12,052 bases of DNA, taken from JAJZMA01 sp021850405 (GTDB taxonomy: Bacteria > Chloroflexota > Dormibacteria > Aeolococcales > Aeolococcaceae). The stretch's first letter is position 1; each line of letters opens with the position of its first letter. The stretch covers positions 1 to 12,052 of the forward strand of contig DAHXLU010000093.1 of the NCBI GenBank assembly GCA_027365835.1, in the 5' to 3' direction. Below the pieces are notes generated by a model that saw nothing but the letters and a program-made list of their open reading frames with translations, ran no database searches and was not told where the DNA came from. The translations under genes and the position numbers were made by a program. Positions 1 to 6,393 of the stretch are shown here, one piece after another.

Positions 1-1
1 A

Positions 2-91
2 CCCGCCCTGGCACGAACCCTGTATCACGTTCTCATTCTCAAACAGGAGGTGCCAGCAGAAGAAAATAAATCAGGACAGGTAGTAGCCTAA
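2..91 (+). CDS. possible C-terminal fragment of a gene entering from the left edge
   Basis: A frame is open from the left edge to a TAA at 89-91. It encodes about 29 residues beginning PALARTLYHVLILKQEVPAE and ending GQVVA. The mix of a short helical, hydrophobic stretch followed by a charged tail looks like a genuine protein C-terminus. The LARTLYHVL stretch recalls the C-terminal ends of some IS110-type transposases, but this is recall from very few residues and not a firm assignment. Another frame is also open from base 1 to a TAA at 67-69, so the choice of frame rests only on protein-like composition. The body of the gene lies outside the window. Confidence 0.3.
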   Translation, partial: PALARTLYHVLILKQEVPAEENKSGQVVA

Positions 92-92
92 A

Positions 93-203
93 ATGTCATT
101 TGACCGCCACTCAATTTCAACACGCACTGGGACAACCTCAATGTTGCTGGGGTTGTTGCTCGCCAATGTCCGCGCGAGGTCCGTTGTCGACCGCTACAGT
201 TGA
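93..203 (+). CDS. possible 36-residue leader peptide or small protein
   Basis: An ATG at 93 opens a 36-codon frame ending in TGA at 201-203. It lies in the same frame as, and three bases before, the ATG at 207 of the next gene. The product starts MSFDRHSIST and has a short hydrophobic stretch, MLLGLLLANV, in the middle. No strong ribosome binding site is visible; there is only a weak GGTAG-like stretch upstream. It could be a leader peptide translated into the following gene, or simply an open frame by chance. TGA is used as a stop by several atp genes here, so readthrough into the next gene is not expected. Confidence 0.2.
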   Translation: MSFDRHSISTRTGTTSMLLGLLLANVRARSVVDRYS

Positions 204-206
204 GCC

Positions 207-1037
207 ATGCCAAATTGGTTGCACTCAACACGCAGGATGACCACCCTCGGCCCGGACACCCTTCTACCCGGAATAAGTCTGGGCGCAAAGCCGTACGGGT
301 TCAACGATCAGGGAGGACAGACATTCCAGCGGCTCCAGCCCTGCCATGGTGGAACGGACGCCACGGAAATCCAGGTTGTTCCATACAGCCATGACGGGAC
401 AGTAGTTGCCCACAGCATAATGCTTCACCGCTGGCGCTGCACTGGGTCTGAAAGCAGCCCGCACCCTGCTCCGTACCAGGCTGAGCCCGGGCAAAAGCAG
501 AACGAATGGCCCCAGGCTGCCAGAGGAAGAGCCACCCCCATGGCGATAGGTGACCACGACAGGGGCACAGCAATGCGGTGGAAGGTGAGCACTGAGCTTG
601 AGATGGATCACATGATGGCCCAAGTAGAGGATTGGGCCGTGAACGAAGGGAAGCTCCCTCTGCAGGCCACTGTTGTCCTACACCTGCAATGTCCCCTTGC
701 GCGGGCCATGACCCACCTTGGTGCCTACTTCGGCGTTGACCCAAGGGATACCCCATATAAACATGGACCGTCCACCTGCCTGGTGTGGGTTGACAATGAG
801 GCTGACGGCAATGGAAGCGGGCTCGTACTTGGAGAACTGGATTTCACGCCACTATCGCCAAAGCTAACCAGAGTATCCGCCCGGACCAGCAGCTGGGCAA
901 CACTTGCAGGGCCATCACCAGGAAGCAAACAGGTATCAGCCTGGAAAGTGAACCTTGAGGAGGCGCTGAGGGAAGACATTGATCTGGCCACTGGAGCGCT
1001 TGCGCGACCAGATCCCGCTACTGTACTCGGGTTCTAG
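207..1037 (+). CDS. hypothetical protein, 276 residues, first gene of a two-gene unit
   Basis: I do not recognise this protein. The reading frame is long for this strand, is closed by a TGA just before the start, and ends with TAG 39 bases before a second plus-strand gene, which suggests one transcript. No signal peptide or membrane segment is visible. The middle (about residues 55-75) has alternating strand-like residues (ATEIQVVPYSHDGTVVAHSI). The second half is more regular: a helix-like part near QVEDWAVNEG, a strand ATVVLHLQ, then CLVWVDNE and GLVLGELDF, and a final helix NLEEALREDIDLATGAL. The start is uncertain. ATG 207 has no clear ribosome binding site, ATG 237 has AGG directly next to it, and ATG 540 has a purine-rich AGAGGAAG about ten bases upstream. 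If translation starts at 540 the protein would have only 165 residues. Confidence 0.6.
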   Translation: MPNWLHSTRRMTTLGPDTLLPGISLGAKPYGFNDQGGQTFQRLQPCHGGTDATEIQVVPYSHDGTVVAHSIMLHRWRCTGSESSPHPAPYQAEPGQKQNEWPQAARGRATPMAIGDHDRGTAMRWKVSTELEMDHMMAQVEDWAVNEGKLPLQATVVLHLQCPLARAMTHLGAYFGVDPRDTPYKHGPSTCLVWVDNEADGNGSGLVLGELDFTPLSPKLTRVSARTSSWATLAGPSPGSKQVSAWKVNLEEALREDIDLATGALARPDPATVLGF

Positions 1038-1076
1038 AATGCAACTCCCTTCCGGACAAGAAAGGAAAGACCAATA

Positions 1077-1835
1077 ATGAATGTATGGCAGTATCAGAGC
1101 GAGCGCATCATCCCAGTGGTTGGGACTGAAATACCCGGGGTGTTTGCCGAAACAGCGCGCAAATTTGGGTTCGTCGAGTCCTCTACTGGGCAGAACAAGG
1201 GAATGGTAAGGAATGTACCTGCCGGCGGCAAGCGCGACACTGCAACCCTCCGACTCTTCCTGCTTAGGGAAGGCGAAGCCATGCAGCTGAAACTGGAGCG
1301 CCACCGTGGCCCAGCAGAAGCACCAGATGCTGTACCTGGAAGGGAAGAGGCAGCTGCGCTCCTATGGAGGGCAGAGTCTGAAATATGGCTGGAGCGGATC
1401 TGGAATGCGATGTCGCTTGCGCTAATGAAAGGAGGGATTGGCCTCATATCAGCTGAGGTTGACGCCTTCTACAAGGGAACTCCCGAGGTGGTGGCTAAGG
1501 CTGTGTCTGATTACTATCGGGGTCACTTTCTCAACGACTTCACCCACGTGGAGTTTATCAACACAATCCCCAACACTGATGGAGAACAGGGCTTTCATGG
1601 TCAAGCTGCCTGTACCCGGGCCACCCAGGAGCTCTCCCGCGCCAGACTCCGGGTAGTTGCATACATGCGCGCAGACGGCCTCACCCCAGATACGCTCGCC
1701 GTCTACAATGGGCGCTTCAGGACCGCGATCCAGAGAGACCTTGCGCTCATTGCCTACAAGATCAATCCCTATCCAGAACGAGACATTATTGCCAGAAATG
1801 CAGGCGCCACCCCTGAGCCAGTGCTGCCATTCTAG
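1077..1835 (+). CDS. hypothetical protein, 252 residues, second gene of a two-gene unit
   Basis: I do not recognise a family. The ATG at 1077 is preceded at a suitable distance by AAAGGAA (1061-1067), so this start is well supported. The protein appears soluble, with no signal peptide or membrane segment. Its N-terminal third looks beta-rich (RIIPVVGTEIPG, ATLRLFLLREG). The middle and C-terminal parts look helical: EEAAALLWRAESEIWLERIW, then a segment around VVAKAVSDYYRGHFLNDF, then RATQELSRARLRVVAYMRAD and a closing helix near RTAIQRDLALIAYKI. It follows the 207-1037 gene by 39 bases on the same strand, so the two products may act together. It ends 53 bases before the convergent end of the minus-strand block. 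No transposase, nuclease or toxin motif is apparent. Confidence 0.7.
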   Translation: MNVWQYQSERIIPVVGTEIPGVFAETARKFGFVESSTGQNKGMVRNVPAGGKRDTATLRLFLLREGEAMQLKLERHRGPAEAPDAVPGREEAAALLWRAESEIWLERIWNAMSLALMKGGIGLISAEVDAFYKGTPEVVAKAVSDYYRGHFLNDFTHVEFINTIPNTDGEQGFHGQAACTRATQELSRARLRVVAYMRADGLTPDTLAVYNGRFRTAIQRDLALIAYKINPYPERDIIARNAGATPEPVLPF

Positions 1836-1842
1836 CTACCGG

Positions 1843-1869
1843 CACGGTCACGGGTTTCTGCCGTGGCAG
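1843..1869. terminator. weak hairpin between convergent genes
   Basis: Between the plus-strand stop (1835) and the minus-strand stop (1889) there are overlapping short inverted repeats. CACGG at 1849-1853 (also at 1843-1847) can pair with CCGTG at 1861-1865, and CTGCC/GGCAG at 1858-1869 is a near-perfect palindrome. The position suits a bidirectional terminator. There is no T-tract on either side, so as an intrinsic terminator it is weak. Confidence 0.22.
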
Positions 1870-1888
1870 TTCACATTTGCTATGGCGG

Positions 1889-2800
1889 CTAAAGGAACGA
1901 GTGATTGGTGGCAAGGATTACAGCGTTATCCAGCGCCACAACTGCTGTTACCCAACACGCCAGCCACCCGCTCAGCAACATAAAGCGATGGGAAAGACGA
2001 GATATCGCCAGCAGGAGAGCAGTCACAAGAGGAAACTTCACTGTGAGCAAGCCCAGCCACGGACCGAAGTAAAAGTCCATCAGGTTGACCATCTGGTTAG
2101 CCTCGTAGGCCTGCGGAGGATTACTGGCAAGCGTGGTGGAAACGTCGAGCCCTTGCGAGATCAGGATGGCCAGGAGGACAAGCTGAAAGGAGCGGTCCTG
2201 CCTTAGCCGTTGCAGGAAAAAGGGCCTCCCACCTGCTACTCCATCTTTTCCAAACAGCCTCTTTCCGCTCCAGGTTGAGATCAGCGTGTCTGGAAACAGG
2301 GATACCAGCAGGAAAAGCCCAACTCCAGCCAGCTCACCACCCAGCGCCTCAAACAGGGCCTGGAGATTGAGGGGATCAGAAAGGAGCCGCATGGCATCAC
2401 CAGTACGCGGGTAAACTGCCTCTGGGACATTGTCATATACCTTAACCGTGACGCGTTGTCCCGGCTGAAACCTGAAGAAGGAATGCGGGGGGCGCACCAC
2501 CACAGCATTGGCGATCGCAAAATCGCCCCACTTGAGCTCAATGGTCGCGAGATGATCCCCATTTCCCTGAACCACGAGTCCTGCCCGTACAATCGACATG
2601 GGCACCATAGCGTAGCAATGCTGGGAACGCGACAAAAGCGCTGTGCGACACGCTGGCTGTGCCAGATAAGTTTCCGACGGCCGCACAACGAGTGGAATCC
2701 AGAGCAGGAAAAACAGCCCCAGCAGCACCATTGCCACCGCAACAATACGGACGGCCCGCTGTAGCAGACCACTCCCGAAAACCCTGTGGGAAGAAATCAC
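1889..2800 (-). CDS. multi-pass membrane protein with a DUF5658-like C-terminal half
   Basis: The protein has 303 residues from a GTG start at 2800, chosen because GGAGGG lies six bases upstream; the frame is open further upstream to an ATG at 2926. One membrane segment (about residues 16-39) leads into a domain of roughly 100 residues with a cysteine pair (C51, C62) and strand-rich sequence ending in GQRVTVKVYDNVPEAVYP. A second membrane segment lies at about 148-170. The C-terminal 100 residues form three more segments (about 204-222, 245-266, 272-295) with the pattern LDVSTTLA, then YEANQMVN, then a Lys in the next helix. This resembles the small DUF5658 membrane family as I remember it. 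The function is unknown. It lies 135 bases after the lipoprotein gene on the same strand and may be the last gene of the atp transcript or a separate unit. Confidence 0.75.
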   Translation of the reverse strand: MISSHRVFGSGLLQRAVRIVAVAMVLLGLFFLLWIPLVVRPSETYLAQPACRTALLSRSQHCYAMVPMSIVRAGLVVQGNGDHLATIELKWGDFAIANAVVVRPPHSFFRFQPGQRVTVKVYDNVPEAVYPRTGDAMRLLSDPLNLQALFEALGGELAGVGLFLLVSLFPDTLISTWSGKRLFGKDGVAGGRPFFLQRLRQDRSFQLVLLAILISQGLDVSTTLASNPPQAYEANQMVNLMDFYFGPWLGLLTVKFPLVTALLLAISRLSHRFMLLSGWLACWVTAVVALDNAVILATNHSFL

Positions 2801-2935
2801 CCAACCCTCCACCTGCGCTTCATGCAACCGGCAGATCCCACTACGGGTCCGAACCAACCTGGGGTATCCACGACTCCCGCCAGGGCGCTGGTTTCTGTTC
2901 CATGACCAGCAGCACGCGAGCAACATCGCATCTGT

Positions 2936-3493
2936 TTAGTCCAGGCCAGCACAGCTGTCCACCGATGAAAAAGCAGAAGGAACCACTGCAACCACCATGG
3001 CGCGCAGCTTTTCGTCGAGAGCCTGGGCGGCAGCATTCTCGGTCGCGATCCCCTTTACCATGCCTTCTGGCGAAGCAGCCAGGCCAGCCTTTCCGGTTTG
3101 CCCCACTGAACTTGCTTCCTGCTCAACTCTCGCACCGCTCGCAAGGAGAGAGTCCATCCCACTCATCGCGTCTTCCCAGGCAAAAATAGCCCCCGCGACA
3201 GGAGGCTTGCCTTCGGTGGTCATGGCGGCAGAAAGCTCTTTTGTGCCAGCAATAATCTTTGCTGCACCCGCCCTGGCCGCAGCCGGAAAGCCCGGAGAAG
3301 ACGGCCCGCCCGCCGTCATGCGCTCACCTTCTCCAACCGCACCACTCCAGGCAGATATGGACCCGCACACGGTACTGTCCCACGCCTCCGCTGGCGTCAA
3401 CTGACTAGGACCGCAGGCAGACAGAGGGATCACCATCAACGCAAAAAATGAGAGCAGAGCCCCCGCTTTCACGTAATCCTGATGGCTACTCAT
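2936..3493 (-). CDS. putative lipoprotein overlapping the end of atpC
   Basis: This encodes 185 residues from ATG 3493, which overlaps the last eight bases of atpC (stop at 3486-3488), so translation is probably coupled to atpC. The N-terminus is a lipoprotein signal: a Lys at residue 9, a hydrophobic core and the lipobox LSAC with Cys27 as the expected lipidated residue. The mature part starts CGPSQLTPAEAW and is Ala/Gly/Ser-rich, mostly helical in appearance, with two more cysteines (C43 and C181) that could form a disulfide. A GTG start at residue 8, with AGGA four bases before it, would give a shorter signal and is a fair alternative. I do not recognise a family. Being directly attached to the atp operon suggests co-expression with ATP synthase but does not show a role in it. 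Confidence 0.8.
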   Translation of the reverse strand: MSSHQDYVKAGALLSFFALMVIPLSACGPSQLTPAEAWDSTVCGSISAWSGAVGEGERMTAGGPSSPGFPAAARAGAAKIIAGTKELSAAMTTEGKPPVAGAIFAWEDAMSGMDSLLASGARVEQEASSVGQTGKAGLAASPEGMVKGIATENAAAQALDEKLRAMVVAVVPSAFSSVDSCAGLD

Positions 3494-3953
3494 CCTCTGG
3501 CGGCTTACCCGAACCCATGCCGCCGACCGGCAGGCTCGCCCCGTGGTGACGGGCGTGATGATGCCGGCGCAGTTCGTGCACCCGGAGCCGGGCAGATTCA
3601 CGTTCGACAACTGCCGCTGCAGCCGCACTGCCCGTAAGACTCTCCATCACTGCCCTGGCACGGTCCCTTGCTTCAGTTGCCTTTTCCGCATCAATCAGAT
3701 CAGCACGCTCTGCGGTGTCTGCCAGGACAACAACCTTGTCGGGCAATACCTGAACAAAGCCACCAGCCACAAAATAGTAGTCAGAGACGCCGTCCACTAC
3801 CAGTTTCAACTCACCTGGCCGCAACTCTGTGAGCACCGCCGAGTGACCAGTAAGAATCCCAAAATCCCCCTCGCGCCCCGGCACTACCATGAATTCTGCC
3901 TGCCCTGAAGCAACTGGCCCCTCAGCCGTCAAAACCTCAAATGCAACGGTCAT
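3486..3953 (-). CDS. atpC: ATP synthase F1 subunit epsilon
   Basis: Epsilon sits at the foot of the central rotor shaft with gamma and the c-ring, and in many bacteria its C-terminal helices inhibit ATP hydrolysis. The 155 residues begin with the usual beta-sandwich: FEVLTAEGPVASGQAEFMVVPG, then GDFGILTGHSAVLTELRPGEL and FVAGGFVQVLPDKVVVLAD. A helical hairpin follows (about residues 88-130). The position of the ATP-binding motif described in Bacillus-type epsilon, I-D-x-x-R-A, reads IDAEKA (87-92), with Lys91 for Arg. After the usual end near residue 130 there is an added tail of about 25 residues, His- and Arg-rich at first (RRHHHARHH) and then Gly/Pro-rich with acidic residues at the end. 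Its ATG overlaps the atpD stop (ATGA), and its own end overlaps the lipoprotein gene. Confidence 0.96.
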   Translation of the reverse strand: MTVAFEVLTAEGPVASGQAEFMVVPGREGDFGILTGHSAVLTELRPGELKLVVDGVSDYYFVAGGFVQVLPDKVVVLADTAERADLIDAEKATEARDRARAVMESLTGSAAAAAVVERESARLRVHELRRHHHARHHGASLPVGGMGSGKPPEDE

Positions 3954-5524
3954 TCCGGCCCCACCGGAGGCACCTCTCCATCAGCTGAGTCATGCTCTGG
4001 TTCCTGCGGTGCAGCCGCATCCGCCTCAGCAGTGGAGCCATCCTGGCCATCCCCGGCCTCTGCAGCAGGCGGTGCCATCTTGCCCTCCTTGCCACCAGTT
4101 CCGACATAACCCAGATCGCGCGCCTTCTTTACTACCTGGTCAATCGTGCCGCACATAAGGAACGCATCTTCAGGCAGATCATCGTGATACCCATCCAGAA
4201 TTTCCCCAAACCCACGGATAGTCTCTGCCAGTGGCACGTACTCCCCAGGAACATTGGTAAACACAGTCGCCACAAAAAATGGCTGGCTCAGGAACCGCTG
4301 GATCCGGCGGGCCCGCCCTACAGTCTTCTGCTGTTCATCGCTCAACTCTTCCTGCCCAAGGATAGCAATGATGTCCTGCAGCTCCTTGTACTGCTGGAGA
4401 ACCTTCTTTACCCCCTGGGCAACGCGGTAGTGCTCCTCCCCGACTACGGCGGGATCCAGTATCCGGCTGAATGAGTCCAGTGGATCTACCGCGGGATAGA
4501 TTCCCAGCTCTGATATGGCGCGACTTAGTGACACTGTTGCCCCAAGATGGGCGAATGTTGTTGCAACCGCAGGATCGGTGAAATCATCGGCGGGAACATA
4601 CACGGCCTGTACCGAGGTGATGGATCCTTTCCGCGTCGATGTTATCCGCTCCTGCAGATCTCCCATCTCGGTACCCAGGGTGGGCTGATAGCCAACCGCG
4701 CTCGGGAGCCTTCCCAGCAGGGCAGATACCTCAGCACCGGCTAGCGTATAGCGGAAGATATTGTCGATGAACAGAAGGGTGTCAGCTCCCATCTCGTCCC
4801 GGAAATGCTCAGCGATAGTCAGTCCAGTGAGCGCAATCCGGGCACGAGCGCCTGGCGGCTCGTTCATCTGCCCAAAGACGAGCGATGTCTGTCTAAGCAC
4901 CTTGGACTCTTCCATCTCTCCGTACAGATCACGCCCCTCCCTGGTGCGCTCCCCCACACCCGCAAACACAGAGTAGCCGCTGTGCTCGGTAGCAATATTG
5001 CGGATCATCTCCATGACAATGACAGTCTTGCCCACACCTGCCCCGCCAAAAAGACCAATCTTGGAGCCTTTGGAAAATGTGCACATAAGGTCAATGACCT
5101 TGATTCCGGTCTCCAGGATGTGCGGCTCGGTCTCCTGCTCATCAATGCCCGGTGCCTCCCGGTGAATCGGGGCAGATGGCCCAGGTTCGGGCTCCCCCAG
5201 GCCATCAATCGGATCACCAGTCACATTGAACATCCGGCCGAGTGTCCGCTTCCCCACCGGCACAGAGATTGGGGCGCCCGTGGCGACGACCGGATCACCG
5301 CGCCGCAATCCATCTGTGGTGCTCATGGCTATAGTGCGCAAAACACGATTGCCAAGATCCTGTTCCACCTCCAGGACCAGCCTTCCATCCTTTCTCTCGA
5401 TGTGAAGGGCATCAAAGATTGCCGGAAGCTTCCCGGTTTCGAACGAAACATCCACAACGGGCCCTGTGACCTGAACCACCTTGCCCGTTGTGCCTGCCTC
5501 TGATATCTGGGTACCAGTACTCAC
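3950..5524 (-). CDS. atpD: ATP synthase F1 catalytic subunit beta
   Basis: Beta carries the three catalytic sites for ATP synthesis and hydrolysis. The 524 residues include Walker A GGAGVGKT (160-167), the catalytic Glu192 in GERTREG, Walker B LLFID (Asp254), the nucleotide-stacking Tyr343 in IYPAVDP, and a DELSEED-type loop reading EELSDEQ (392-398), which contacts gamma. The protein is about 45 residues longer than usual: after GYVGTGGKEGK (around 480) comes an acidic, Ala/Pro-rich tail to the end. Several positions normally near-invariant differ, including FRYTLAG for FRFTQAG, AHLGAT for AHLDAT and DSFSR for DSTSR. The start is GTG 5524, preceded by GGGAGAGG, 15 bases after the atpG stop. 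It overlaps atpC by four bases. The catalytic residues indicate a functional enzyme. Confidence 0.98.
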   Translation of the reverse strand: MSTGTQISEAGTTGKVVQVTGPVVDVSFETGKLPAIFDALHIERKDGRLVLEVEQDLGNRVLRTIAMSTTDGLRRGDPVVATGAPISVPVGKRTLGRMFNVTGDPIDGLGEPEPGPSAPIHREAPGIDEQETEPHILETGIKVIDLMCTFSKGSKIGLFGGAGVGKTVIVMEMIRNIATEHSGYSVFAGVGERTREGRDLYGEMEESKVLRQTSLVFGQMNEPPGARARIALTGLTIAEHFRDEMGADTLLFIDNIFRYTLAGAEVSALLGRLPSAVGYQPTLGTEMGDLQERITSTRKGSITSVQAVYVPADDFTDPAVATTFAHLGATVSLSRAISELGIYPAVDPLDSFSRILDPAVVGEEHYRVAQGVKKVLQQYKELQDIIAILGQEELSDEQQKTVGRARRIQRFLSQPFFVATVFTNVPGEYVPLAETIRGFGEILDGYHDDLPEDAFLMCGTIDQVVKKARDLGYVGTGGKEGKMAPPAAEAGDGQDGSTAEADAAAPQEPEHDSADGEVPPVGPE

Positions 5525-5539
5525 AATCCTCTCCCTTTC

Positions 5540-6391
5540 CTACTGCTGGGCGGCCACGCCGCCGACAATATCCATCAATTCAGCTGTTATCGAATCCTGG
5601 CGCACTGTATTGGCTGTAAGTGTCAGATCCTCAATCAGGTCTCCAGCGTTGTCGGAAGCATTCCGCATGGAGACCATCTGCGCAGCCTGGGCGGAAGCGA
5701 TATTTTCCAGCAGGCCCCGATAAACCTGGGCCTCCACATAGCGCGGCAACAATGCGTCCAGGACTACTCTGGGATCTGGCTCATACGTAAAATCGGCAGG
5801 GAGCCTGGGAAGATCCTCCCGTGACTGAAACGGAAGCAGACGTGACACAACTGCCTCCTGCCGACCAACATTGACAAACTTGGAAAAGACCAGATTGAGC
5901 TCGCTGACATCTCCCTTTCCAAACTCCTCCAGTGCCACACGCACTACTGGTGCTATATCCACCACTGTCGGGGTATAGCCCAGATGGCTCACCTCGGCCA
6001 CCAGATTGAGCCCCAGGCGTCGTACTGCGTCCCGCCCTTTACGCCCAATCGTTATCACCCTTGTTTCCTGATCGGAATCAGCGATGGTCCGAACCATTCT
6101 GCGGACATTATTGGCATTGAGCGGTCCAACCAGACCGCGGTCAGTGGTCACAAGGATAATGACCCGCCCAGGCGCATCTTTCTCAGCCACCCAGGGGTGC
6201 CTGTACTCAAGGGGACGCCTCATAAGGTCAGCCGCCAGTTCCTGCATGGCGTCAGAATATGGGCGGGAAGCTTCCAGCCGCTCGACTGCCTTGCGCATCT
6301 TCGCAGCAGCCACAAGCTCCATGGCACGCGTGATCTTCTGCGTATTCTGTACGCTTTTTATCCGCCGCCGTATGTCACGAAGACTGGGCAT
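5540..6391 (-). CDS. atpG: ATP synthase F1 subunit gamma (rotor shaft)
   Basis: Gamma is the asymmetric coiled coil that turns inside the alpha3beta3 head and couples proton flow to catalysis. The 283 residues are the normal bacterial length. The N-terminal helix is typical (RIKSVQNTQKITRAMELVAA), as is the C-terminal helix (SDNAGDLIEDLTLTANTVRQ followed by DSITAELMDIVGG). The central Rossmann-like part starts with ILVTTDRGLVGPLNANN, where many bacteria have SDRGLCGGFN. The ATG at 6391 lies two bases after the atpA TAA. The ribosome binding site is weak (GGAT in the end of atpA), so initiation probably depends on ribosomes finishing atpA. Confidence 0.97.
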   Translation of the reverse strand: MPSLRDIRRRIKSVQNTQKITRAMELVAAAKMRKAVERLEASRPYSDAMQELAADLMRRPLEYRHPWVAEKDAPGRVIILVTTDRGLVGPLNANNVRRMVRTIADSDQETRVITIGRKGRDAVRRLGLNLVAEVSHLGYTPTVVDIAPVVRVALEEFGKGDVSELNLVFSKFVNVGRQEAVVSRLLPFQSREDLPRLPADFTYEPDPRVVLDALLPRYVEAQVYRGLLENIASAQAAQMVSMRNASDNAGDLIEDLTLTANTVRQDSITAELMDIVGGVAAQQ

Positions 6392-6393
6392 TT

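Noticed and set aside
93..1037. TGA recoding joining the mini-ORF to the 207-1037 gene
   Set aside because: TGA serves as the stop codon of atpI, atpB, atpH and atpD in this window, so an alternative genetic code is not supported.
4805..5503. A long plus-strand open frame opposite atpD, and similar ones opposite atpA (7027-7725) and atpB (9323-9964)
   Set aside because: These are antisense to highly conserved genes and look like mirror frames, with no ribosome binding sites or recognisable products.
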